Origin: RGIG9060 sp045645985
Lineage (GTDB): Bacteria; Spirochaetota; Spirochaetia; Treponematales; Treponemataceae
Length of the DNA stretch: 64,000 bases
Direction: 5' to 3'
Assembly: GCA_045645985.1 (NCBI GenBank)
Contig: JAZRJV010000038.1
Location: forward strand, 62,001-126,000
The notes under the pieces were generated by a model. It was not told the DNA's origin and made no database searches. It saw only the letters and a program-made list of their open reading frames with translations. Positions within the stretch are counted from its first letter, which is position 1. The number at the start of each line of letters is the position of its first letter. Positions 36,698 to 45,264 of this stretch are shown in pieces. Made by a program: the position numbers and the translations under genes.

Positions 36698-37501
36698 AAA
36701 ACAAAAGAAGTAATCATTGAACAACAAAAAGATTTTATTCAAAATCTTAAAAATATAACTTACGACTTTATAAATCGAATTGATAAATCAGAAATTGAAA
36801 CAATTCTTCTTTCGGGAAGTGTTTCTCGTGCAGATTTTTTTCCTCAGAAAAAAGAGAACGGTGAATATAATGGAATGGTGGATTTAATTGTTATGCGCAA
36901 GGAAGGAAGCAGCATTACAGCAGAAGAAATTTTTGGTCCAGATCAAGATCCTCCAATTCCATATCATTGTGTGAAATGTGATAATGTGTGGTTTGCCATT
37001 TTATTCACAGATTTTATAGATACAAATAAGTTTTTACAATTTGAAGAACCAAGAAAATTTTCTGTGCTTGAATCACAGATTTTATACGACCCAAATAATT
37101 CTTATAAAAATGAGCTTGAAAAAATAAATCAATTTACAAAATATGATTTGCAAAAAAATCTGAATAATTCACTTGGCTATATTCACTATCTAATTTCTGA
37201 TTATAAAAAGGATCGCTGGTATCGTCGGGAAGCATTTATTCAATTACATGAAAATTTAAACACAGCAATACGTGCGGGTCTTAGAGCTTTGTTTTACCTA
37301 AATGGATTTTATTCTCCTGCAGAAGACAGAGCTTTGTATTATTCTTTTAGTTTGCAAAACCTTCCTTATAATTATGAAGAGTTGATTTTACAAATTTATA
37401 ATCAAAAATCAGATTCAGAAGATGATTATTTTAGACGAGAAAAACTCTTTATGGAAGGAATTGTGGATTTTATTGAAAATACCGCAAATAAGAATGAATG
37501 A
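36698..37501 (+). CDS. Nucleotidyltransferase-like protein
   Basis: 267 residues from MKTKEVIIEQ. GSVSRADF near residue 39 and GMVDLIVM near residue 57 fit the GSxxRxD...DxD pattern of minimal nucleotidyltransferases. The C-terminal half is helical (RREAFIQLHENLNTAIRAGLRALFYLNGFY), like HEPN or substrate-binding partner domains. An ATG at 36671 overlaps ygjP but has no ribosome site; the ATG at 36698 has GGGA at a suitable distance. Role unknown; a defence or tRNA/protein-modifying NTase is possible. Confidence 0.65.
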   Translation, partial: KTKEVIIEQQKDFIQNLKNITYDFINRIDKSEIETILLSGSVSRADFFPQKKENGEYNGMVDLIVMRKEGSSITAEEIFGPDQDPPIPYHCVKCDNVWFAILFTDFIDTNKFLQFEEPRKFSVLESQILYDPNNSYKNELEKINQFTKYDLQKNLNNSLGYIHYLISDYKKDRWYRREAFIQLHENLNTAIRAGLRALFYLNGFYSPAEDRALYYSFSLQNLPYNYEELILQIYNQKSDSEDDYFRREKLFMEGIVDFIENTANKNE

Positions 37502-37539
37502 TAAATGTTCTTTTCTATGCTGTGCATAATGTTTTGATG

Positions 37540-37710
37540 TAGGGGCGTTCCCCAAAGTCAGACAAGCTGCATTTGGGTCGCTATGTCCGCCCTTCGCTAG
37601 CGCTCATCCTCCTCGGCGACACAAGTGCCGCCTGCGGTGGACTTCGGGGCTCCCAGCGCTAACGCAAAAACGCACTCTCCGATTTAGTTCAGAGAAGGCG
37701 TTTTTTTTGT
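37540..37710. other. GC-rich spacer ending in a terminator
   Basis: Between two convergent genes lies about 130 nt far richer in G+C than anything else in the window, starting GGGGCGTTCCCC (a perfect palindrome) and rich in CGCT/GCCG words (TTCGCTAGCGCTC, GCCGCCTGCGG). It ends in AACGC/GCGTT around 37666-37708 with eight T, a likely terminator for the NTase gene. No ORF or RNA family recognised; it looks like an imported or dispersed intergenic repeat. Confidence 0.5.
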
Positions 37711-37721
37711 GAACCTAAATC

Positions 37722-38561
37722 TTATCTACCCCAGTCGCAATAAAAAGCTGGGAAAGGTATTTTTTTAGCTTCAACTAAAGTATGAATGTCTGAAATGATA
37801 TTGCGATTATTATCAAACATACTTGTTGCGCCTTTAAGCATTTTTACCAAATTTTTCTTTGGCTTCATTTTGTATTCTTTAACTTCGGCATCATAATCTT
37901 TGTCGTTAAAAATATCAGTCTTAAAGATTTCAACTGCTTTTTCAAAATTAGCAATTTCGTCAACTAAGCCTAAATCTTTTGCTTGTAATGCTGTGTAAAT
38001 TCTTCCATCTGCAAGAGAAATGACTTTTTCTAAATCAAGATTTCTGCGTTCTGCAACGATTTGAGTAAATTGAGCATAACATTCATCAGCAATTGATTGC
38101 ATAATTTGTTTTTGTTCTTCTGTTGCAGGTTCATCAAAACTTCCCATAATTTTGTTTCTTCCGGCGTGAATTGTTTTGCTTTTTATTCCGTATTTTGCCA
38201 TCAATTCAGTTAAATCAACAAAGCGACCTGCAATTACACCAATAGAACCTGTTAAAGTATTTCTATTTGCAATAATTTTATCTGCAGCACAACCGATGTA
38301 ATATCCACCACTTGCAGCAAGAGAAGCAAAGTATGCATAAACAGGCTTTTTAGTTTTTTCTTTGTAACGCAACAAGGCTTCGTAAACTTCATCAGATTCA
38401 AAAACTGCACCACCAGGTGAATTGATATAAACTATGATTCCAACAACATCTTTTTTTTCTTCAAGAGTTTCGATAGTATCTAAAACCCATTCTTGTTTAT
38501 AATTATCATTTTCTTTTTCAATAACTCCGTCAATGATAATTTTTGCAATTTTCTTTGCCAT
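37722..38561 (-). CDS. sppA: Signal peptide peptidase SppA-like serine protease
   Basis: 279 residues, S49 family. INSPGGAVFESDE near residue 50, catalytic Ser in LAASGGYYIG near residue 86 and the general-base Lys in HAGRNKIMGS near residue 135 are visible. Unlike textbook SppA it has no N-terminal membrane segment (starts MAKKIAKIIIDG), so it may be soluble or peripheral. TGGAGAAAAT precedes the ATG. It is the only ordinary gene inside the defence island. Confidence 0.88.
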   Translation of the reverse strand: MAKKIAKIIIDGVIEKENDNYKQEWVLDTIETLEEKKDVVGIIVYINSPGGAVFESDEVYEALLRYKEKTKKPVYAYFASLAASGGYYIGCAADKIIANRNTLTGSIGVIAGRFVDLTELMAKYGIKSKTIHAGRNKIMGSFDEPATEEQKQIMQSIADECYAQFTQIVAERRNLDLEKVISLADGRIYTALQAKDLGLVDEIANFEKAVEIFKTDIFNDKDYDAEVKEYKMKPKKNLVKMLKGATSMFDNNRNIISDIHTLVEAKKIPFPAFYCDWGR

Positions 38562-38688
38562 ATAATTTTCTCCATATATTATTGATTACATTTAATATAA
38601 TACAAAAAACAGTAAAAGTCATTCAACTAAAAGTTGAAAAAATCTTGAAGCACACTTTTGTTTCATAATAATCTTTATGGGGGTTATT

Positions 38689-39681
38689 ATGAAACAAAAT
38701 TTTATAGAACAAATTTTACAAAGAATGCAAAGTGATCTAAACAATACACAATTAGATTATTTACGAAAAACATTGGAATATGAATTAAAATCATTAGAAA
38801 TTATTCAAATTGAAGATGATAAAAATTTACTTCAAGAAAATAACAAAAATTTATTAAGTAATTTTTTATCAGCAAAAACAGTAGAAGGTTGCTCTGCAAG
38901 ATCTATTCAATATTATAAATCTACTCTTGAAAAATTAATTAAAAACACAACAAAACCTTTTAACAAAATTGAAACAGAAGATTTAAGAAATTATTTGTCT
39001 GATTACCAAAAAATAAACAATGCAACTCGCCAAACAATAGATAATATTAGGCGTATCTTATCAACATTTTTTTCTTGGTTAGAAGATGAAAACTACATTA
39101 TAAAAAGTCCAGTACGACGCATTCATAAAATTAAAACAACAAAATTAGTAAAAGAAACATTTTCAGATGAAATGCTCGTAAATTTAAGAGATAACTGTAA
39201 GACTGTTAGAGATTTAGCAATAATTGATATGTTATCTTCTACTGGTATGCGAGTTGGTGAGCTTGTTAAATTAAATAAAACAGATGTAGATTTTGAAAAT
39301 AGAGAAATTGTAGTTTTAGGTAAAGGATTAAAAGAAAGAATTGTATATTTTGACGCAAGAACAAAAATTCATTTACAAAATTATTTAAAAACACGAACTG
39401 ACAATACACCTGCTCTTTTTGTAAGTCTTTTACAACCTTATAAAAGATTAGAAATTAGTGGAATTGAAATAATGTTGCGAAATCTAGGCAAAGAACTTGG
39501 ATTACAAAAAGTTCATCCTCACAAATTTAGGAGAACTTTAGCGACAAAAGCCATTGATAAGGGAATGCCAATTGAACAAGTTCAAACTCTTTTAGGTCAT
39601 CAAAAAATTGATACTACAATGGAATATGCAATGGTTGACCAAGAAAATGTAAAAAACTCTCATAAAAAATATATTGGATAA
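38689..39681 (+). CDS. Tyrosine recombinase of the hsdS-switching type
   Basis: 330 residues from MKQNFIEQ, after GGGGG. N-terminal SAM-like core-binding domain (SARSIQYYKSTLEKL) and C-terminal catalytic domain with Arg in TGMRVGEL (about 190), Lys in GKGLKER, HKFRRT (His-x-x-Arg), LLGHQ and the Tyr nucleophile in TTMEYAMV near residue 315. It is XerC/integrase-like, and stands immediately upstream of an hsdS gene in a locus with two hsdS genes, the arrangement known for recombinases that shuffle specificity genes. A 20-bp site shared with both hsdS genes begins 38 nt after its stop. Confidence 0.9.
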   Translation: MKQNFIEQILQRMQSDLNNTQLDYLRKTLEYELKSLEIIQIEDDKNLLQENNKNLLSNFLSAKTVEGCSARSIQYYKSTLEKLIKNTTKPFNKIETEDLRNYLSDYQKINNATRQTIDNIRRILSTFFSWLEDENYIIKSPVRRIHKIKTTKLVKETFSDEMLVNLRDNCKTVRDLAIIDMLSSTGMRVGELVKLNKTDVDFENREIVVLGKGLKERIVYFDARTKIHLQNYLKTRTDNTPALFVSLLQPYKRLEISGIEIMLRNLGKELGLQKVHPHKFRRTLATKAIDKGMPIEQVQTLLGHQKIDTTMEYAMVDQENVKNSHKKYIG

Positions 39682-39722
39682 TTTATATAACGAAGATATT
39701 TTTTTATCTTCGTTATATAAAT
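39681..39722. repeat. Perfect 18-bp inverted repeat after the recombinase
   Basis: ATTTATATAACGAAGATA (39681-39698), TTTTTT, then its exact complement (39705-39722). It starts on the last base of the stop codon. It could terminate transcription (though the T-run is in the loop, not after the stem) or be a recombinase core site, since tyrosine recombinases bind inverted arms around a 6-8 bp spacer. Confidence 0.75.
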
Positions 39723-39739
39723 CACGATTTATCGAGATG
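39720..39739 (+). repeat. 20-bp shared site, copy 1
   Basis: AATCACGATTTATCGAGATG, identical to bases inside both hsdS genes at 40307-40326 and 43015-43034, where it encodes part of VKSRFIEM. Here it is non-coding, beside the recombinase. The site is itself nearly palindromic (ATCACGAT TT ATCGAGAT). Confidence 0.8.
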
Positions 39740-39801
39740 AATAAAATACCACACGGATTTGATTTTGCTAACGCAAAATCTGTTTTTAGAGAGGTTGCGT
39801 G

Positions 39802-40905
39802 ATGAAAGTAAAGTTAAGTGAAGTTTGTAATATCACAATGGGGCAGTCTCCAGATTCATCTTCATATAATCAAAAGTCTGATGGAATACCTTTTTTTCAA
39901 GGGAATGCAGATTTTGGAATTTTATATCCAACAGTTAGAACTTGGACAACTTCTCCTAAAAAGGTTGCGCAAAAAGATGATATATTAATTTCAGTAAGAG
40001 CTCCAATAGGTGCTTTAAATTATGCAAACATTGAATGTTGTATAGGTCGAGGATTGGCTTCAATAAAACCTTTAAAAAGTGTTTATTCAAAATACATTTA
40101 TTATTTGTTAAAGTCTCAAAAAAGTAATCTTGATTCTCAGGGTATAGGTAGTACTTTTAAGGCTATTGGAAGAAAAAATCTAGAAGAACTTGAAATAGAA
40201 AATATAGATATTGAAACTCAACAACGAATTGCACATCATCTTGATACAATACAATCTGCAATAGATAACAAACAGCAACAACTGAAAGAATTGGATGAAC
40301 TTGTAAAATCACGATTTATCGAGATGTTTGGGGATATTGATGATAATTCGTATAATTTTCCAAGAAAAAAGATAAAAGACTTTGCTGTCTGTGTGGCAGG
40401 TGCTACTCCTAGTACTAAAATTTCTGAATATTGGGACAATGGAACAATCCCATGGATGAGTTCGGGGGAAGTTCATAAAGGACGAATCTTCGAAACGGAT
40501 TCTAAAATTTCTCAACTAGGATATGATTCATGTAGTACAAAAATGATTCCACCAAAAACCGTACTTATTGCCTTAGCTGGTCAAGGGAAAACGAGAGGTT
40601 CTGTTTGTATAACAGAAATTTCTTTGTGTACCAATCAATCTCTTTGTGCAGTAATTTCGAAGGAAGAAGTATTTTCTGATTACCTTTATAGTTATTTACA
40701 ATTAAAATATGATGAATTACGAAAAATTTCTAATGGCGATGGTGGAAGAGGTGGGTTAAATCTAAAACTCATAGGAAATTTTGAGGTAGCTATCCCTAGT
40801 AAAGAATTACAAAGTAAATGGCTCTCTTTCGTCCAACAAATCGACAAATCGAAATTTGTAGTTATATCTACAAAAAATTACAAATTTATGATATTATATA
40901 AGTAG
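39802..40905 (+). CDS. hsdS: Type I RM specificity subunit A (locus 2)
   Basis: 367 residues, two target-recognition domains. The first (1-140) ends in the coiled coil HHLDTIQSAIDNKQQQLKEL and VKSRFIEMFG; the second follows to about residue 345. The C-terminus breaks off soon after DKSKFVV, with a short unrelated tail (ISTKNYKFMILYK), where subunit B continues with a 20-residue helix; the tail may be truncated by rearrangement. ATG at 39802 follows AGAGAGG. Shares 95-bp (40237-40331) and 29-bp (40834-40862) blocks with subunit B. Confidence 0.88.
   Translation: MKVKLSEVCNITMGQSPDSSSYNQKSDGIPFFQGNADFGILYPTVRTWTTSPKKVAQKDDILISVRAPIGALNYANIECCIGRGLASIKPLKSVYSKYIYYLLKSQKSNLDSQGIGSTFKAIGRKNLEELEIENIDIETQQRIAHHLDTIQSAIDNKQQQLKELDELVKSRFIEMFGDIDDNSYNFPRKKIKDFAVCVAGATPSTKISEYWDNGTIPWMSSGEVHKGRIFETDSKISQLGYDSCSTKMIPPKTVLIALAGQGKTRGSVCITEISLCTNQSLCAVISKEEVFSDYLYSYLQLKYDELRKISNGDGGRGGLNLKLIGNFEVAIPSKELQSKWLSFVQQIDKSKFVVISTKNYKFMILYK
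40237..40331 (+). repeat. hsdS central repeat, copy in subunit A
   Basis: 95-bp segment about 93% identical to 42945-43039, direct orientation, 2708 bp apart. Encodes the conserved helix between the two recognition domains and contains the 20-bp site at 40307-40326. Confidence 0.85.
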
Positions 40906-40934
40906 TTATAAATTCAATTTGGAGATTTTTGTTT

Positions 40935-42461
40935 ATGATAACAGGTGAAATAAAAAATAAAATAGATAACCTTTGGGATGCAATGTGGTCAAATCAAATG
41001 ACTAACCCATGGATTGATATTCAGCAAATTACATATCTTATTTTTATAAAAATGCTTGATGATAATCAAATCAAAATAGAACGCAAACTAAACAGCATGG
41101 CAGCAGCAGGATTTGAAGTAAATCTTGAAGATTATGACCTTATATTTAAAGATGGATTTTTTATTGATGAAGAAGATAAAATAAATGTTTCTTATGCAGA
41201 TTTACGGTGGAGTGTTTTTAGTACTTGGGGAGACAACGGTAAAAAATTTGACAACTTAAAAAACAATGTTTTTCCATTCATTAAAACTTTACATGGTGAC
41301 AAGGCAACTTCTTTTGCAAAATATATGGAAAAAGCTGAATTTGCAATTTCTAACCCATATATTCTCAATAAAATGATAGAAGCCCTTAGTGATCCAGATT
41401 TAGGATTTAATAAAACTGATATGATGGGGGACTGCTACGAATATCTTTTGAGTAAAATGGCAACTTCTGGAGATAACGGACAATTCAGAACGCCTCGCCA
41501 TATTATTGATATGATGGTAGAACTTGCAAAACCAACATTACAAGATACTATCATAGACCCTGCCATGGGAACAGCTGGATTTTTAAGTGAAAGTGCAAAA
41601 TATATCCAGGAACATTACAAAACTGAACTTACAAAAAAAGAAAACAATAAACATTTTCACAATGGAATGTTTACAGGTTTCGACACAGATACAGATATGC
41701 TTCGTATTGGTTGTATGAATATGACTCTTCACGGAGTAAATAATCCAACTATAGAATACAATAACTCTCTTGGTGAAGATTATGAAGATAAAGAAAAATA
41801 TTCTCTAATTTTAGCAAATCCTCCTTTTAGTGGCAGTTTAGACCCAAGTACAGTTGCAAAATCTTTGATTCAAATTAGTAGTGGAACAAAAAAAACAGAA
41901 CTTCTATTTTTAAGTCTTTTTCTTAGATTACTAAAAATTGGAGGAAGATGTATAAGCATTATTCCAGTTGGTGTTTTGAATAATACAAATGACAAAGCAT
42001 ATACTCGTTTACGAAAAGCTCTTGTAGAAGATCAAAAACTAGAAGGTATTATCTTTATGCCAGGAGGAGTATTCTATCCATATTCTGGAGTTCAAACAGG
42101 AATTTTGATTTTTACCAAAACCAATTCTGGTGGTACAGACAAAGTTTGGATGTACAATATGGAAAATGATGGATACAGTCTTGACCAAAAACGAGACAAA
42201 ATAGAAGCTAATGACATTTCAGATATAATCGCACGATGGAATAATCTTGCAGATGAAGTAAACAGAACAAAGTTTGATAAATCCTTTTTAGTTGATAAAC
42301 AAGAAATTGTTGATAACGAATATGTTTTTAGTTTCAACAAATATCATCAAACAAAAATTGAAAAGAAAGAATATCGTCCCACAAAAGAAATCCTTGCTTC
42401 AATAAATGAACTTGAAAAACAGTTTCTTCAAATCATGAATGAGTTGAATGTAGAGGAATAG
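40935..42461 (+). CDS. hsdM: Type I RM methyltransferase subunit (locus 2)
   Basis: 508 residues, normal length. N-terminal HsdM domain (NPWIDIQQITYLIFIKML), FRTPRHIIDMMVEL, SAM motif DPAMGTAGFL near residue 198 and catalytic NPPFSG near residue 293. ATG at 40935 is chosen over the in-frame TTG at 40929 by position of GGAG. Not closely similar to the locus-1 HsdM, so the two systems are independent. Flanked on both sides by hsdS genes. Confidence 0.93.
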   Translation: MITGEIKNKIDNLWDAMWSNQMTNPWIDIQQITYLIFIKMLDDNQIKIERKLNSMAAAGFEVNLEDYDLIFKDGFFIDEEDKINVSYADLRWSVFSTWGDNGKKFDNLKNNVFPFIKTLHGDKATSFAKYMEKAEFAISNPYILNKMIEALSDPDLGFNKTDMMGDCYEYLLSKMATSGDNGQFRTPRHIIDMMVELAKPTLQDTIIDPAMGTAGFLSESAKYIQEHYKTELTKKENNKHFHNGMFTGFDTDTDMLRIGCMNMTLHGVNNPTIEYNNSLGEDYEDKEKYSLILANPPFSGSLDPSTVAKSLIQISSGTKKTELLFLSLFLRLLKIGGRCISIIPVGVLNNTNDKAYTRLRKALVEDQKLEGIIFMPGGVFYPYSGVQTGILIFTKTNSGGTDKVWMYNMENDGYSLDQKRDKIEANDISDIIARWNNLADEVNRTKFDKSFLVDKQEIVDNEYVFSFNKYHQTKIEKKEYRPTKEILASINELEKQFLQIMNELNVEE

Positions 42462-42464
42462 AAG

Positions 42465-43565
42465 ATGAAAGTGAAGTTAAAAGAGATAACAAAAGTTTGT
42501 TGTGATGGAGATTGGATAGAGTCAAAAGATCAATCAAGCGAGGGAATAAGGTTAATTCAAACTGGTAATATAGGAGAGGGATTTTTCTTAAATAAAGAAA
42601 GTAGAGCAAAATATATTTCTTTTGATACTTTCGAAAAACTTAAATGTACAGAAGTTTATGAAGGTGATATTTTAGTTTCCAGACTTCCAGATCCCATAGG
42701 TAGATCTTGCATTATTCCTCCAATGGAAAAAAAAATGATTACTGCTGTAGATTGTACAATTATAAGATGTGATGAATCATTATGTCTTCCAAAGTATTTT
42801 GTTTATTTTTCACGTTCAAAATTTTATCAGTTTCAAGTTAATCAACTAATTTCTGGTGCAACAAGACAACGGATAAGTAGAAAAAATTTAGAAAATATAG
42901 AAATAAATATTCCATCCCTTTTTGATCAACAACAAATTGTTTTCCATCTTGATACAATACAATCTGCAATAGACAACAAACAACAACAGTTGAAAGAATT
43001 AGATGAGCTTGTAAAATCACGATTTATCGAGATGTTTGGAGAAAATCCTGTTGAAAGTGGAAAATGGAATGTTGAGAAATGGGCTGATAAAGTAAATATC
43101 ACAAATGGAAAAGATTATAAAAAATTGATTGTTAAGACAGGGCTTTATCCTGTTTATGGAAGTGGTGGCGATATGGGGATTCGTGTTGATGATTATTTGT
43201 GTACTGAAAATACAGTTATCATTGGCAGAAAAGGCAATATCGATAAACCTCTTTTTGTGAAAGAGAAATTTTGGAATGTTGATACGGCTTTTGGTTTAAA
43301 TGTAAATGAAAATGAAATAAATCCATATTATTTTTTTGAATATTGTAAAACTTACGATTTCCGAGCAATGGATACAGGTGTAACAATTCCAAGTCTTACA
43401 AAAAATGCGTTATTTCAACTAAAGATTGCAGTTCCTCCTCTGTCACTACAAAACTCTTTCGCTGATTTCGTTCAACAAATCGACAAATCGAAATTTGTAG
43501 TAAAACAACAGATAAAAGACTTGCAGGAATTGATGGATAGTAAAATGCAAGAATATTTTTCTTAA
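42465..43565 (+). CDS. hsdS: Type I RM specificity subunit B (locus 2)
   Basis: 366 residues with two different recognition domains, the central helix FHLDTIQSAIDNKQQQLKEL plus VKSRFIEMFG, and a complete C-terminal helix (DKSKFVVKQQIKDLQELMD). It begins MKVKLKE like subunit A (MKVKLSE). 3 nt after hsdM. With subunit A it gives the cell two recognition modules of each kind that recombination could exchange. Confidence 0.92.
   Translation: MKVKLKEITKVCCDGDWIESKDQSSEGIRLIQTGNIGEGFFLNKESRAKYISFDTFEKLKCTEVYEGDILVSRLPDPIGRSCIIPPMEKKMITAVDCTIIRCDESLCLPKYFVYFSRSKFYQFQVNQLISGATRQRISRKNLENIEINIPSLFDQQQIVFHLDTIQSAIDNKQQQLKELDELVKSRFIEMFGENPVESGKWNVEKWADKVNITNGKDYKKLIVKTGLYPVYGSGGDMGIRVDDYLCTENTVIIGRKGNIDKPLFVKEKFWNVDTAFGLNVNENEINPYYFFEYCKTYDFRAMDTGVTIPSLTKNALFQLKIAVPPLSLQNSFADFVQQIDKSKFVVKQQIKDLQELMDSKMQEYFS
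42945..43039 (+). repeat. hsdS central repeat, copy in subunit B
   Basis: Partner of 40237-40331; contains the 20-bp site at 43015-43034. A second 29-bp block shared with subunit A lies at 43473-43501. Confidence 0.85.
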
Positions 43566-43577
43566 GAGGATATGATA

Positions 43578-44735
43578 ATGGCAGATTTTGAAAGAAAACA
43601 TAAAGAAAATAAACCTGTTGTAGCAATATGCTATGATTTTGATAAAACACTTTCCCCTGATGATATGCAGGCGCAAGGATTTATTCAGTCTGTAGGTTGT
43701 GATGTTGATAGTTTTTGGAAAGAATCAAATGGAAGAGCAACAGATAATGATATGGATCAGAATCTTGCATATATGTATACCATGCTTGATAAATCCTATG
43801 GAAATTTCGTTTTTAATAAACAAAAACTCAGAGAATATGGTGCTCAAGTTGGATTATTCCCTGGTGTCGATTCATGGTTTGAAAGAATCAGAAATTATGG
43901 AAAAGAAAAAGGTGTAATAGTTGAACATTACATTATTTCATCTGGCTTGAAAGAAATGATTGAAGGAACGTGTGTAGCAAATTCTTTTGAAAAAATATAT
44001 GCAAGTTCTTTTTATTATGATGACAAAGGTGTAGCAAAATGGCCAGCACAGGTAGTTAATTATACAAACAAAACACAATTTCTTTTTAGAATTGAAAAAG
44101 GTGTTTTAGATATCAATGATCAAGGAGTAAATGATTATTTTGCCCCAGAAGATATTCGTGTTCCTTTTAGAAATATGATTTACATAGGTGATAGTGATAC
44201 TGACATTCCATGTATGAAACTTGTAAATTCTTATGGAGGACATTCTGTAGGAGTTTATAACCCAGATACTAACAAGAAAGAAAAAGTTTACAGGATGATG
44301 CATGATAATAGGATAAGGTATTTTGCAGCAGCAAACTATTCTGAAGGAAGTGATTTAGATAATCTTGTAAAAGCTATTATCGACAGAACATATTCAAATG
44401 AAATCCTCGAAAATATTCACTACAACAATAAAAAGGAATTTGAAAAGAATGATGAGAATATTACAAAAGAACAGAGGGAACGTAGGTCTTTAATTCTTGA
44501 TTTGGAAAACAGTAGTACTTTCAAGACAACTCATATGGTTGTAGAAAAAATGCGAAAAATAACAGAGTGGACAGATTTAGAAAAAAGTTGGCTTTTGGAT
44601 ATCGCAAATACAAATAGTCAGGTATGGAGTATTCTCGAAGATAATGACGTTGAGTCTTTTTTTAAATATATATTAAAGGATATGAAAAATCTTTCAGAGA
44701 ATGCTCAAGAGGTAAAATCAAAACTAGAGAAATAA
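43578..44735 (+). CDS. HAD-superfamily phosphatase embedded in RM operon
   Basis: 385 residues from MADFERKH. HAD motif I is YDFDKTLS (nucleophile Asp and acid Asp) near residue 20; motif II Ser in ISSGL near 117; motif IV IGDSDTDIPC near 215. A large helical cap lies between I and II. The last 110 residues are helical and unassigned. The second ATG is preferred for its spacing from AGAGG. It follows hsdS by 12 nt. Substrate unknown; HAD genes occur now and then in RM loci without a known role. Confidence 0.8.
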   Translation: MADFERKHKENKPVVAICYDFDKTLSPDDMQAQGFIQSVGCDVDSFWKESNGRATDNDMDQNLAYMYTMLDKSYGNFVFNKQKLREYGAQVGLFPGVDSWFERIRNYGKEKGVIVEHYIISSGLKEMIEGTCVANSFEKIYASSFYYDDKGVAKWPAQVVNYTNKTQFLFRIEKGVLDINDQGVNDYFAPEDIRVPFRNMIYIGDSDTDIPCMKLVNSYGGHSVGVYNPDTNKKEKVYRMMHDNRIRYFAAANYSEGSDLDNLVKAIIDRTYSNEILENIHYNNKKEFEKNDENITKEQRERRSLILDLENSSTFKTTHMVVEKMRKITEWTDLEKSWLLDIANTNSQVWSILEDNDVESFFKYILKDMKNLSENAQEVKSKLEK

Positions 44736-44787
44736 AAAGTAGAATAACTGTAGACAATTTAAATACAATAAAACTTGGAGAATAAAT

Positions 44788-45264
44788 ATGCTTTTATACC
44801 ACGGTAGCAACATAATAGTTTCAAATCCTCAAATATTGGAATCAGATAGGCGTCTTGATTTTGGCAAAGGTTTTTATCTTACTTCTAGCTATGAACAGGC
44901 ACAACGCTGGTCTGAATTAACTGTAAAAAGGCGTGAAACTGGAAAAGAAACAGTTTCCGTGTTTGAGTTTGATGATTCTTCTACTTCAGAATTAACTATT
45001 CTTCATTTTACTCAAGCTCAAAAAGAATGGCTTGAATATGTTACAATGAATCGTAAAAACCAAAACATTCCTAACGATGATTATGATATTGTAATTGGAC
45101 CAGTTGCAAACGATAGAACAATGCCTGTTATAAGTCTTTATTTTGCTGGAATTTATGATGTTGAAGAAACAATAAAAAGACTAATGCCACAAAAATTGTG
45201 TGACCAATATACTTTTAGAACCGAAAAAGCTATAAAAAAACTGAAATTTCTGGAGGTAAAATAA
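44788..45264 (+). CDS. DUF3990 protein, putative ADP-ribosyltransferase-like toxin
   Basis: 158 residues. LYHGSNIIV at the start, LDFGKGFYLTSSYEQAQRWS near residue 28, and YDIVIGPVANDRTMPV near residue 108 are the DUF3990 signature; the H-G-S and F/Y-x-T pattern resembles ADP-ribosyltransferase folds (His, Tyr and a later Glu). It lies directly before two small genes with no gap, as in toxin-antitoxin cassettes. TTGGAG precedes the ATG. Toxin function is inferred from family and layout. Confidence 0.75.
   Translation: MLLYHGSNIIVSNPQILESDRRLDFGKGFYLTSSYEQAQRWSELTVKRRETGKETVSVFEFDDSSTSELTILHFTQAQKEWLEYVTMNRKNQNIPNDDYDIVIGPVANDRTMPVISLYFAGIYDVEETIKRLMPQKLCDQYTFRTEKAIKKLKFLEVK

Noticed and set aside
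37540..37710. tRNA, tmRNA or other known RNA in the GC-rich island
   Set aside because: No cloverleaf, T-loop or other family signature could be found by eye.
39681..39722. Resemblance of the palindrome to loxP arms
   Set aside because: Only short AT-rich words match; no basis for calling a Cre-like site by sequence alone.
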